A stretch of 64,000 bases of DNA from positions 57,934,754-57,998,753 of the forward strand of contig NC_087065.1 in the NCBI RefSeq assembly GCF_963678635.1, given 5' to 3'. Origin of the DNA: Symsagittifera roscoffensis. Lineage: Eukaryota; Xenacoelomorpha; Acoela; Convolutidae. The notes under the pieces are model-generated. The model was given only the letters and a program-made list of their open reading frames with translations, did no database searches and was not told the origin of the DNA. How positions within the stretch are numbered: position 1 is the stretch's first letter; the number at the start of each line of letters is the position of its first letter. This document shows, in pieces, positions 34,253 through 45,010 of the stretch. The position numbers and the translations under genes were made by a program.

Positions 34253-35479
34253 CTATCGTTTCCAGGTCATCTGCCGCGTTGTCAACAACTCTTTCAGCTG
34301 GTATGAATAGCGATCACTATCAGGGTCTTGATATACCTCCCTGTCCAGATCCCTTGCTCGAGTCTCCACTAGTAGTGTGTGGATCGCTAGATCTGACAGT
34401 TCCAATCTTGAGCTGGAGTTCCTGTCTGAGTAGTTGTCGATTCCTGAATTCCGGGAGTTCATCAATTCTGTGATGGAGCACGTTCCCTCCTCCGATTCAG
34501 TTCTGTGCGTTCTCTTCATCATTCAGAACTCCCCGGACAAAATTTTATCCTCCAGGTCCTGTTCCTCATCAGATAATTTTCCTGCTACATCAGACTCCCC
34601 GGACAAACTTTCTAGTCCCTGGTTTTGATCCTGAAATCGCCTGCTCTCCTCACCGTTCGTCTCCCCGGACAAATAATCTTGGTCCAGGTTTCGTTCAACC
34701 TCTTCGCCCAATTGATCATGATCCTCGAAGGTGACGGTTTTCTTTTGTGTCCCTCTCACCTGTTCTTTCCGTTTGTATGACGTACTTGTTAAAAGGTTTT
34801 GGGGTATCGAGGACACTAGTTGCTGAACTATAGTCCTACAATGCCTTTCATTTTCTTTGTGTTGTCGTCTTGACGGCATGATCTTCACCTTCTCGCTGAC
34901 TGTCAGTGATGCCATGGCTGCTGCCCACTCGGGGTCATCTCTGGTCACTTCTCTCTCCAACAATCCTCCCAGCATCCGCATCACTTGTGGTGTGACCTGC
35001 ACCGTTTCAACCATTAATGAGAGGCTGTTTATGTTCAAGTGAGAGAGTTCCTGCTGGTACAGGTTTGAGCGCAGCAACAGATCCAAGGGTACCGGGTCCT
35101 TCTTGGATAGAATCTTTATCTCGGCTGCCTTCTCTACAGGTAACTCAGGATGTCCTGGAATCTGATGTCCTGTCCAGACTTGTCTAACTACCTCGTCAAA
35201 ATCAAAATTTAAATATATATCTTTGTTGGCTTGATAAGGGCAGTCTTTCACACTATATCTCTTCAAGTTTTGTGTCTCTTCATAGACGATCCTCATCGGT
35301 AAAGCGTAACAAAGTTTCTTTCCACGCTGGATTGAAACAGTGGTGTCCAGTGTGTTCAATAACACAATGATATACAGCCCGTTTTGAGTTACCGAGAAAC
35401 TCCGGCCTAAAATCACTGAATTTTGACTATTTGGGTTCGGTACCCAACAAACCTGTTTACTATCACTTAACGAATTCAA
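34253..35479 (-). pseudogene. Element A pol linker fused across an RT/RNase H deletion
   Basis: The ORF 35479-34523 starts with the protease-RT linker (NPNSQNSVILGRSFSVTQNG, GKKLCYALPMR, EETQNLKR). It jumps within about 15 residues to FDEVV and ELPVEKAAEIKILS, which in relative B lies after RNase H. So the reverse transcriptase and RNase H coding sequence is absent, and the reading frame is kept across the join near 35180-35230. The C-terminal part is acidic with repeated LSGE motifs. ORF 34522-34253 continues the linker. Confidence 0.75.
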
Positions 35480-35599
35480 ATTTATTATTCTAAAAATTGC
35501 TTCTACAGCTTGTCCCGGCTGTAGTTTTACCTTTCTATCTAAAAAGATTGGTACCTTGTTTTCATCTGTTATTATTCTATTAATTGATTTCTTAACATA

Positions 35600-36632
35600 C
35601 TTCCGTCCGGCTTTCTAATCCTTATCAGACCGTTGTTCAAGTCAATCATCACGCCGAAATTCCTGATAAAATCTCTGCCCAAGATGAACTGGTCGGAGTC
35701 GTCCAAATTCTCTACCACCAGGAAGCTCATCCAAAGATCCCGTCCTCTCATATGGAGGACCGTTTTGGTGTTCTTCCGTCTACGTTAATCGCTCCTCGAA
35801 TGGCTGCAGCTAGTCGGAGATTCGTCGGAATTAGGTCTCCACTCGTGAAGCCCATTCTTTCCCAAGTTTTTATCGGCATCACGCTCACTACAGCTCCTGT
35901 GTCCAGAAACCCTGTGACTCCAATTTTCTTCCCGTTGGTGTCGAGCAGATGTGCAGTCACATCTGCTTCGTATCCAATGTGTACCGCGTCTTGCTCTATC
36001 ATGGCGTCATGGCCAATTCTGCGAACCTTGAGTTCTTCCTGTCCCAAATAGATCTGCCCCATTTGGTCGCTATCTGTTGTGACGTGAGTCCTAGTGTAGA
36101 TACGTATCCCGTCAACGTTCAACATTACTTGATAAGGTCCATAGACTTCCATGTAACGCCCGTGGAGTTTCTTCGTCCGAGGGCCAACCGTCGTCAACAA
36201 CGCTCTTACAGCCCTCGACTCAGTGCGTGGCTCTACTTGTCTCAGATAATCTGCATATGTGTCTAAGTGCATCATAGTGAACTCTGAGGGTTCACTTAGG
36301 TTCCTGATCACCTGATGCCACGCAACTGAATTTATTGACTCTATTTTGCTTCCTTGTGGCAATATTCCGAACGTCTGCCCAATGTTCACATTTAGTTTCA
36401 TGCTCAAATTACTCGGTGATTTTGTTTCTTTGACTTCTGATGCCTCAAAGGCGTGTAGTTTTTCCTGAATTTTCTCATTCTCTATTTCGAGCTTCACCTT
36501 CTGTTCGATCTCCTTCGTCACCAATTCCTGCTGGACTCTATTTAGAGCATCCCTCGCGGCTGCCCTATTATCGATCTTGAAGTCATCCGCTGCAGTCACT
36601 GGTTCTGGTTCACGTATCTCTTCCGCCTGCAT
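35600..36632 (-). pseudogene. Element A aspartic protease
   Basis: The ORF 36632-35748 has an N-terminal charged coiled region. The retropepsin active-site motif FLDTGAVVSVMP lies at about residues 242-253 and is preceded by a strand (GVTGF). A frameshift at about 35750 moves the last part into another frame, where QFILGRDFI gives the second conserved block of retropepsins. The protease processes Gag and Pol polyproteins (family knowledge). It starts in a different frame from the upstream zinc-knuckle ORF, either from programmed frameshifting or decay. Confidence 0.8.
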
Positions 36633-36643
36633 CTTCTTCGTTG

Positions 36644-36928
36644 TTAGCTTCTGCGTCCCTCCGCTTCACTCAACAGGCCAGCCTTGCTGGCTTTCACACC
36701 CGATAAAGCTTCCTCATGCCTTGGATGCTTGATGTCTGCCACAGCATCCCAGAATTGTGGACAATCCGATTTAATATGACCTTCCAAGTTACAAAAGAAA
36801 CACCGTGGGCCGAATTTCGCAATTACTCCTCTCATGAAATCTTCATGACCGACCTCTGACGCATCTTCATCCTCGAGGCTAAAGCGTTTTGCTTTCATGC
36901 CCTGTTTGTAGGTTGGGCATGCCGACAC
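36644..36928 (-). pseudogene. Element A gag zinc knuckle (nucleocapsid)
   Basis: The sequence CFFCNLEGHIKSDC is a perfect CX2CX4HX4C knuckle, used by Gag to bind genomic RNA. The region is rich in charged residues and ends at a TAA before the protease frame. Confidence 0.85.
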
Positions 36929-37262
36929 ATGACGGTCCGTCGAACTATAATTTGCAGTAAGTTTTTTCCTTAGTTTTTTCCTTGGTTTGCTGGTCCATTG
37001 TTAAAATGGCCATAATTTTTCTTGTAAAATCCAGATCTCGATGGAGGCTTCAGCAAAAGATATTCTTTTGACTTGAGTCTCAACTCCTCTGGTGTTGGCG
37101 CATTGGTTTAGAGTGGTGTATAATGTGTCGCTAACATTGTTCGAAGCTCATCATTCTTCACACCATCGATGAATTTTGAGGCTACTGCCAGGTTCATCCT
37201 TCTGTTCGACTCATCTGGTTGGCTACGCCTTCTCAGCATCGCCAAATTGCCTAGAAACATGT

Positions 37263-37652
37263 CTATCGGCTCATCCTCACGTTGCCTCCATTTCTCGAAT
37301 GCATCAATTTCTGGTGTCCTTGCACCCCTGAGCCAAAACGATTTAACAAGATTTCAAAAATTTTCTCAGCAGTGTCCCGCTGGTTTTGCTTTTTGGCCAT
37401 CACGCAGTTTAGAGCTGTCCCTTCCAATTTGCTGGTAAGAGCACTGCATTCTTGCCTTTCTGACAAGTCCTCTTCTTCAAAATGAAGTTTCATCACCTCT
37501 ATACAGGTATCAATACAGCCATCAGATTCGTCTTTGTAACATCTTGGTTTCTTGAAAACCCTTCTGGACCTTAAACTACGTTCATTGGTCCTAGATAACC
37601 TCATTAAGAATGTTTCCAGGGACCCTTTCAGAGGTTCAAAGGCCGTGGACAT
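37263..37652 (-). pseudogene. Element A gag capsid domain
   Basis: A 129-codon ORF with the capsid-like pattern of Ty3/gypsy Gag: CYKDESDGCIDTCIEVMKLH, then ERQECSALTSKLEGTALNCV, then AEKIFEILLNRFGSG. It ends in a frameshift; 36930-37262 between it and the knuckle has further broken gag text. Confidence 0.7.
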
Positions 37653-37686
37653 GGATGTAGCGTCTCTTGAATGCCCCTCTTGAGTA

Positions 37687-37968
37687 TCATTGCCCCCTGA
37701 TAAGGGCTCTGAATTTTCCCTCCTGTCCGAATCGCTGGGATGACTTCTTCCTTGATTCGCATGACCCTGTGGCTGAAATCACATCTCCCAGTCCCATGTG
37801 TATCTTGGGTCGGTCGTTTGTTTGAGGTCGTTTGAGGTTGCCAGTTGAACTTCCTCTGATGTTTGGGCCCCGTGGTCTATTTTCCCCTGTGGCATAGCTT
37901 GATGAACTGCCCCTTCCTCTAATGGATCCATATGTCCTTCTTCTGTTGGGTTGTTCATTGGAGTTCAC
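37687..37968 (-). pseudogene. Element A gag Arg/Gly/Ser-rich segment
   Basis: A 93-codon ORF, low complexity (SIRGRGSSSSYATGENRPRG), lying between the coiled coil and capsid segments. It is probably a disordered part of Gag. Confidence 0.5.
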
Positions 37969-38031
37969 TCTCGGCTCCCTGCTGGGTTCTCCCGAGATTG
38001 TTTCTCCAGTCTTCGATCCACTTCTCTTTCC

Positions 38032-38442
38032 TTATAGCCCATCCAACCTATCCATGATAGTCTGAGTTCGCCTCTCCATCATCGCGTCTATCTTCGTGTC
38101 AAGAGTCCCAAGAGTATGCTCTTGTTGAATTCTCAACTTCTCCATGTCGTCTCTCAATCGTAAATTTCTCTGTTCAGCTTCCCTCGTCATCTGCGACAAA
38201 TTCTTAGCCAAGTGTTCATCCGTTCTCTCCTTCAAGCGTTTTTCGCTTCTACTCACTTCTTGTCTGTTGCGGTTGATCTCTTCCCTCAAATTTTCTCTCT
38301 CGACGTGGACTGCCCTTTCTAGTTCACTTATTTTAAAGGACATTTGTTCATTTTGTTCTCTTATACTGCCCATTATGTTGGTCAAGGCTTCTTCAATTGA
38401 TGCTCCGTTATCCACTAAAGGCGTCACAAGTGGCGGTGTCAT
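38032..38442 (-). pseudogene. Element A gag N-terminal coiled coil
   Basis: I chose the ATG at 38442 (MTPPLVTPLVDNGASIEEAL) as the start because everything upstream in the frame is minisatellite. The following 130 residues are a long charged coiled coil (EINRNRQEVSRSEKRLKERT), likely for Gag multimerisation. Confidence 0.65.
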
Positions 38443-38454
38443 CCTGTCGATTCC

Positions 38455-38625
38455 AGGTAGCCTGGGACCCTTCCGGATTGGCAAAATTGGGCCCTTCGGG
38501 ATTGGCAAAAATACGACCCTTCCGGATTGGCAAAAATAAGACCCATCCGGATTGCCAAAAATAAGACCCCTCCAGATTGGCAAAATCGGGACCCTTTCGG
38601 ATTGGGACCCCTCCGGGTTTGTAAA
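38455..38625. repeat. Minisatellite upstream of gag
   Basis: About six units of 22-31 bp with the core CCTTCCGGATTGGCAAAA and variants lie directly upstream of the gag start. The array extends an ORF in the gag frame (GNPDGSYFCQSGRVVF-like text), but this is a by-product of the repeat. Confidence 0.85.
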
Positions 38626-39615
38626 AATAGCTTTTCAGAGACTTTCAAAGTTTTCAACCGATACCCTTCCGGACACGTTCTCCGATGCTATTATGCTGTT
38701 TGAACTAACTAGGAAGGGTGTATTTTCTTTCCCAAGGCCCTTCCAGATTGAAGCTAAGCCTCTTATTTGACAATTCACTTTAACTGTGAAGGGTTTTATC
38801 ACTAGCCTAGTTTCGACTCGACTATGGTTTTCTTGATTCCTTAGCCTTCCATTTTTGTCTAGAACAGCCTAAAATTGCCTTATTTAACCGTTACTACTCT
38901 TTGGTAGGGGTGAAAGGGCTTTCCAAAATTTTTTAATAAAACGTGAAGGGTCTACCTTCCCGAATTAGTGAGTTTGCTAAAACAATCTTAAAAAATTTTC
39001 ACGCTTACTTTTTTGAACAATTGATGTTTCTATGAGTAAGCTCACCTAAATTCTGATCTGATGGTACCAAGATCAACTGGAACTGTCTAGTAGTTCCAAA
39101 GTTATTAACCAAAAAGTCTTTTTTCTAAAATCAAAAAATTTTCTCTCTTATAGGTTCCGCATAACTTTTTTTCGCAATTCTCTTCTTTTTTAACTAAAAA
39201 TATTGATCCGAGCTCAGAAGGCCTATACTCTTCAAGTTCAATGCAAAAAACCCGATCTAAAACGTTCCAGTTGAAAAAATTTGCCAAAAACAATGCTATT
39301 TGGACCATTCCGGATTGATGAATTCACTAAATCAAACACGTTAGGTTCGATTTCACTGTAACCCGGAAGTTTATTGGCAAACGAGTTTTAAAACCTGTCG
39401 ATTCAATAGTGAACGTTGTCCGAACAACAATTTTTACTGTCCTAACTCAAAAATTTCAAAAAATTCTCTTATTTTGTAGCGTTTCGTTTTTTCAAAAATC
39501 AAGAAAATTCGGTTTTTAGTAGCCAATTAGTTCAAACCACTTCCGAACTAAACTTAAAAGGTTCTACCTATTATACTAGTATAGTCACGATGTAACTCAC
39601 TTATTTAGCGCTTTT
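38626..39615 (-). other. Element A 5' leader
   Basis: About 1 kb of AT-rich sequence lies between the 5' LTR and gag. No primer-binding site with a recognisable tRNA 3' end could be seen at the LTR edge (minus strand starts AAAGCGCTAAATAAG). Confidence 0.5.
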
Positions 39616-40412
39616 TGGTTTTTCCTAACATCGGGTCGACAAAACGTTACTGCTTTCCGGCTTCGACCAGAACGCTCCAATTAACTTAATTATATGCAAA
39701 AATAGTGAGCTCATGGTTGAGTCTCAGTATCCCCAGATCACGAGATCACTCCTTAAAACAGGGCTACTACTACTTATTATATTACGATTGTTTTTGTTCA
39801 ATAGATAAAAATCATCATCTCCATCGAAAATGGATCAACCCTTCTACCTCACTCCTAGCTTCTCATTCTCTGAAAATGAATCTGGATGTTAATTAAATTC
39901 AACTCAGGACATGAACAGGAAGCTAAAAATTTGAGTTTGAGTTTTGAGCCCGAGACCCCTCCGGATTCTGGAATCCGGGGAAATAGCACTCCTATTACTT
40001 TCCGGAAGGCTGGACACGCCGTCCCAACACCCTTTCCTTTTCTCGGGTTCTAGGTTGTAACGATTGTTGCGGCACAATCGTTACAACTCGGAATTTTTCC
40101 TGACAATCTCCAATTACAATCTGAATCTGTTGTCTTTTTTTCGTAGTTGTTTTCACTGCAACTATTGTTGTTGTGTTTTCGCCGTTTCAGTGTGTGCGAA
40201 ATATTAAAAGGTAACGTGTCTTTCGTGTCCAAATCGAAATTTTAAAAATTAGCATGTCAGTTAAAACTAACCCTTCCCGATTTATCCAATCGTTCAAATA
40301 ACGTCGCTAGTTCATTGAAACCATCAATCTTCCCAGTTAGATGTTCTTTTTTCGGATCGATTAAATTTCGATTGCGAAACTGCATTTTCGTTTATTCTGG
40401 TCGAATGTCACA
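39616..40412 (-). repeat. Element A 5' LTR
   Basis: The 797-bp partner of 23830-24617, in the same orientation. It begins TGGTTTTTCCTAACATCGG and ends GTCGAATGTCACA on the plus strand. Confidence 0.9.
40054..40087. other. Perfect hairpin in LTR
   Basis: GTTGTAACGATTGT and ACAATCGTTACAAC form a perfect 14-bp stem with a TGCGGC loop. Conserved with the other LTR at 24259-24292. Confidence 0.85.
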
Positions 40413-40427
40413 AAAATCTAAAAATGG

Positions 40428-41930
40428 AGAGGAAATAGAGCGCCTGAGAAGTGAGTATAAGAAGCGATTGGAGCGATTGAATATAGTAAAGTGAAGGACG
40501 TTTCCCACAGGCACTCGCAGACACCTTGCGAGTTGAGTCAAACAACAGAAATGCAATTCTAGTCAGGAACTGGAAGGTTGACGAAACCATCCGAGCGATA
40601 TCCTGTGTCACTCAATAGTCGAAATACTATAAGGCAGCAGGTTGGAGCCGCTGGTCGGATCGTGGCCAAAAAAATGCCCTAGGTTCTGGTTTGACTGCGT
40701 CCTACGGAACAATTGACGATGTAGGCAGAGTAGAATTCTCTGCAGTTGTAGCGATTTATTGGAAGCCAGGACTGTTATATCCACAGAGTAAAGAAAAAAT
40801 TCCAGCAAGCACATGCGGAAAATGCCGATGAAAAAGATTTTTTTACTGGATGTGCCTAGAACAACCAGATCAAGAACAGCTCAATGAATGGAGCCCAGCG
40901 ATAAATATAAAACAGCCATCCCTCGGCACTTCAAATTTGATATTGGGCGACAACCTGGTGAGGATATTACATAAATTGAGGACCTCATGGATCACTACCG
41001 TGATGATTTTTTGAGGTGCCACAGTATCCCAATTGTATCGAATGGATGTGCTAATGAACCCGTGAAAGATCAAATAGGTAAGGGTCTGGCAAAAATTTTC
41101 TGCGATCTGGCAAAAGTTATAGTGCTCGGTACTGACCCTCTGCACTTTACCAATGAACGCGAGAACACAAAAGGCTCCTACGCGGAGGCACAACGAAAGT
41201 GTCATCAGATGGAGTAACAAAATGCATAATCTGGCATGTCGCACTGCTGGACAGCTGAAGCTGATGGACCTGCAACACGAATTGAGAGCTCCAGTTTGAC
41301 ATCATAGAAGGGCAAGCCTGGATGAATCGTGTCTTTCATTCACGTTTGGTTGAATTGGAAGTCGATCTTTTTGATACCGGGGTGTTGAGAGCTGAGGGAG
41401 CTACGAGTGTAAGATTCATCTCCATCTGTGTGCCACCTAATATGGAGACGCGTCTGGGATCAGTCCCAGCCCTGACAGAAACAGCGCAGAGCTCAAGAGC
41501 TCAGATCAGTTGCAGAGGACAAATTCAGCCAGGTTACCAATTAAAATATAACCGATTGCCTAGGCAAAAACCATGTTGAGATTGAGAGCACATTGTACTT
41601 TAAACAGGTTGAACAGGTGGTTGCAGAGAAATCTTCCGATGAGCTTGGGCGCATTTATCATGAGAGTTACAGGTTATAATTTGAGATCTTTGCTGGGGTT
41701 CTTTCTCCTTTGTATATGGGACTAATAGATGCTTGTTTCCAAAAAGCGAGAAAAGTCTTCAAGTGGGTCAAATTTGCGAAAATTTCCCAGAGAAGGCTCT
41801 GAATCACAAGCAAGATTTATCAGGACTACAGTGGTAAATAATCCGGCCCACGGTTTTTTGAAACAGATAGAAATGCAATAGCTTTGAGTATACCAGTGAT
41901 AGTTGAACAAAGGCTCGAGTTGACAATGTC
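40428..41930 (+). pseudogene. Element C: decayed accessory-region relative
   Basis: The first 280 bases duplicate 23430-23711. Continuing plus-strand frames match A's segment 2 in order: TASYGTIDDVGRVEF versus TAPYGAIDDTGRVQL, RKMPMKK versus REMPMKK, NEWSPAINIKQP versus RSTWSAAVNLQQP. An ORF at 40987-41217 holds VIVLGTDPLHFTNERENTKG. Beyond about 41220 I cannot align it. C and B together look like one plus-strand element split by A. Confidence 0.6.
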
Positions 41931-42465
41931 GTTTATTTGTGGTTGGTAAGGTTCTGTTTTAGGGCTGAGAACACTAATAAAATAAATATTAACAACTCTG
42001 CTTTATCCCTGTCCTCCAATGCTTTTACTGCATTCCACTTCGAAACACTGGGAAGACCAGCTCCATGAAGACTGTTGAAATACTTAAATACAGAAAAAAG
42101 ATCTGACTTGTAATAGTTTAAGTCTGTGTTTTCCGATTCTTTACAGAAATTTCTATACGATCAATTTTATGACGAAGTGATTCTGTGGATTTCCTCGAAA
42201 ACTGCATACGCATAGTTTTAAGTCTGTTGAGCTGATTCGATGTTTCTTTTGATATCAATGCAGAAATAAGTGGACAATCTTATAATAAAAACGGAAAGGG
42301 AGCAACACCCATCAGCCTTGTGCTGTAAATCCACTACAACAACAACAACAACAACAATATCCAGGGTGGTAAGGATTGTCTGTGTTAAGTTCTTTTCGGT
42401 GTGCATAATGATAGTAAGTCGAATATCCACTCATACCAAGACTCGAGAGTAACGTCATTTTTTGA
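41931..42465. other. Spacer with an (ACA)n run
   Basis: No coding is supported. A (CAA)n microsatellite lies at 42334-42358. ORFs over it are low-complexity artefacts. Confidence 0.6.
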
Positions 42466-43400
42466 TTAGCTATACGGTTCAAAAGGTTCTTCCACGATAA
42501 GGGCTTCTAATTTAACAAATCGACATTTGTATAAAATGTAAAATGTATTCATGTGTCTAAGTGATTCAGACTTTTGAGTTAAAATTTCGAATTTTACGGG
42601 ATAATGGTTAGAAAATTTATGTCGATTTCGCATATGCAGGTCAATATCAATCGAATATATAATATTAGGATTGTTTGTCAACAGAAGGTCAAGAATAATA
42701 AAAATTGTTTTATTGAAATGAATCATTTGTGTGAGAATAGGCTCCTCTAGTTTTTCAAAAATCGAATTCTCATATGGGTTGGCGCTTTCTACAATGTTCC
42801 AGTTTATTTCAGGAAAGATAAAATCACCTCCGAAGAATATCACATCAAAGAATATGTTGGAATTAAAATTCTATACGGCCTCAATGTCGTTCACGGGATT
42901 TCTGTAGGGGCTATATTAAGGGGGTAAAGCAAGGTTTCAAGTCAATTTGTTTCCGTTCAGTCAATTTCTCGGCCTTTTAGACAGAGTTTCATTTCTTTTA
43001 TGCGTAGGTCTTGCCTGTCCTCTACACCATCAATAAGGTTTCTTCTAGCGAGGAGTATCTGCTAGATATTTGTAATTTAGTGCCGGAGAAACAAAAATCT
43101 GTTTGTCGTTATAGGCATTCTTCAGCTTGTATCTTTTTGACAAAATCTTATGAACATCCCACTCATTTTGAAGAGTAACAATTCTGGTTCTGGGACGTTT
43201 CCGATGGGTCGTACTTACGGAGCCGCTGCAAATTTTTTCAACAGAGAGATTTTGCCCATTTTTTCGAATATCTTAGAGATCTCACCATAGTCGTAATCGA
43301 TTATGTTTTCTTGTGTAACGTTCGCCCAGACATTACACAGTGACAGAGCGTAGAAAAAATCCCTAATGACGACTGGATGACGTCAGTTACATTAATCGTA
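42466..43400 (-). mobile_element. LINE fragment: ORF1 C-terminus and endonuclease
   Basis: Minus-strand text in shifting frames near 43250-43060 (EISKIFEKMGKISLL, then NEWDVHKILSKRYKLKNAYN, then QIFVSPAL) resembles a LINE ORF1 C-terminal domain. It is followed at 42930-42466 by an APE-type endonuclease: IFFGGDFIFPEINW, then ILDLLLTNNPNI, then SNHYPVKFEI. The reverse transcriptase is missing. Non-LTR elements of the CR1/Jockey type have this order; the clade is not certain. Frameshifts show it is dead. Confidence 0.65.
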
Positions 43401-43438
43401 CTCGTTTGTAACGGTCTTGACATAGCCAGTTTTTTTTC

Positions 43439-44209
43439 TGGTCTGTTAAGGGCTAAGTACTTAAGTACTATCATACCATTTTTAGGCCATCAGCCAAACT
43501 ACTTTCAATCCGCTTTCGTTTACATGCGAAAATAACCAGATAGCTGGGTCTCAGATCCCCAGACAACCTAATTACTATTAAAAACACAGCTACCAAACCA
43601 CAATTAAATGTGTTCCTACTGACAGTTATATACTAAATACATTAGAGATGGGTTGACTCTTTCCTCGTCTCTAATTGTTCATGCTCAGAAAAACTAAATT
43701 ATTATCGGAGTAAGTTCAATATGTTCAGGGCATTGCTGCAGCTAAAATATATAGTTAATGTTTTCTAACTGTCTTTGGGCACCGGGCCTCTAATTCCGTA
43801 CTCTCCGGGATATAACGTTGTTAACTCCCAATTTCTGATGCACGGTAGGTTTTGGATTTGTCCCGAATGTCCCACTGGACCTTCTTTTTCCACTATCTTC
43901 TGCTGATAAGCACCTTGTGGTATCCTCGTGTTACCACAAGTGGCTTCGTTTATTTTCTACTTTCTCTTCTATCGACTATTTTCCGTCTTCCAATCGGTTG
44001 TTCTGTTTTTCTGTGAGTTTCTAGGAAAAATGGCCGTTTTTGTATTTCCGAGAAACGTTCCATTCCAAACCGAAACTTTGAAAATTAAAAAATCTGGAGC
44101 ATTCCGAGCCTCCCTTCCACTATCCACTTTTTTTTTGATAATAATGCCTTTAACGTTGTTTTCGGCGTGATCCGGAAGATTCGACTGTGCCATCCGGGGA
44201 AATGGCACA
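43439..44209 (-). mobile_element. Solo LTR related to element A
   Basis: This 771-bp segment starts TGGTCTGTTAAGG and ends GGGAAATGGCACA on the plus strand, nearly the same length as A's LTRs. It shares short blocks in the same order, such as GGGTCTCAGATCCCCAGA versus GAGTCTCAGTATCCCCAGA, a GTTCA...GACATGACC/GGGCATTGC stretch and TCCGGGG near the end. It is much more diverged than A's two LTRs are from each other. No internal element lies on either side. Boundaries are approximate. Confidence 0.5.
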
Positions 44210-44359
44210 TTGCTTACTTAAATATTACTTTTTTGTCTGGCACTAATGCTTTTATCCCGTTTATTATTGTTCGTGTCAGTTGATTATTGGATGGAGTGAT
44301 GCTTATGTTGCCTTGTTCTAAATTCTGGGTATCAGTTACAGGGGGTAAAGAAGATAAAC

Positions 44360-45010
44360 GTTGCTTACCTTGTTGATACATATGGTCTAAACAGACGCTC
44401 AAACTTTGCTAATTGTTTATCAATAGAAAATAACTTGGATATCCTTTGTTTAACAGAGACATGGCTATCCAATGACATACCTGGCGAAAGCCTTCTCCTA
44501 AATGACTACACGATTCTTAGAAATGATAGAGCTACTAAAAATCACAAATTTAAACATGGAGGAGTGCTCATAGCGGTTAAAAGCATTAATTTTTGAAACA
44601 AAATGTGAATATGGTGCAATCAAAGTTAAATCGAAATATGACTCAACAGTAATATGTTGTTTGTATAATCCACCCAAGATCAGTCCCTATAGCTGACCAG
44701 GGGAAGTGATTGTATCCCTGATAGAAGAAATCACGACCTATGCAAAAATGAAAATTGTAAATCAGTCATACTCATGGGAGATATGAATTTCGAGTGCACT
44801 AATTGGAAGACATTATACTCGCAGAATGAAAATGAAAACAAAATTCTTTCGGATTTAAACTTTCATGAGTCCCTAAAAAAAAGAAGAGAACAACTAGTTA
44901 GATGTGTTTTTAACAAACAATCCAAACAATTGTCAACCGATCTTGTGGGAATGAGTTTAACAAGAGCTTCAACTCGGACCACGAAGCCTTTGTTGTTGCC
45001 CTGCTACTAG
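44360..45010 (+). mobile_element. LINE fragment: APE-type endonuclease
   Basis: Plus-strand frames read NRRSNFANCLSIENNLDILC, then LTETWL (catalytic Glu motif), then HGGVLIAVKS, then GDMNFECTNW (GDxN motif) and, in another frame near 44950, FNSDHEAFV (SDH motif). This is the order of motifs of non-LTR endonucleases, which nick the target DNA. At least two frameshifts are present. Confidence 0.75.

Larger units (their letters stand above)
23830..40412 (-). mobile_element. Element A: 16.6-kb Ty3/gypsy-type LTR retrotransposon, defective
   Basis: The element is bounded by two long direct repeats (23830-24617 and 39616-40412), each TG...CA. Between them all recognisable coding is on the minus strand. 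In that direction the order is gag with a CX2CX4HX4C knuckle, protease with LDTGA, a linker, integrase with D, D and E catalytic positions, then about 6.2 kb of accessory coding region. Reverse transcriptase and RNase H are missing. There are many single in-frame stops and frameshifts. No 4-6-bp target duplication is visible (GTTGG on the left, AAAAT on the right). No convincing primer-binding site was found next to the 5' LTR. Its integrase-bearing, LTR-flanked layout identifies the class; the family name is not assigned. Confidence 0.85.

Noticed and set aside
42270-42452. Thr-rich small ORF
   Set aside because: Produced by the (ACA)n run at 42334-42358.
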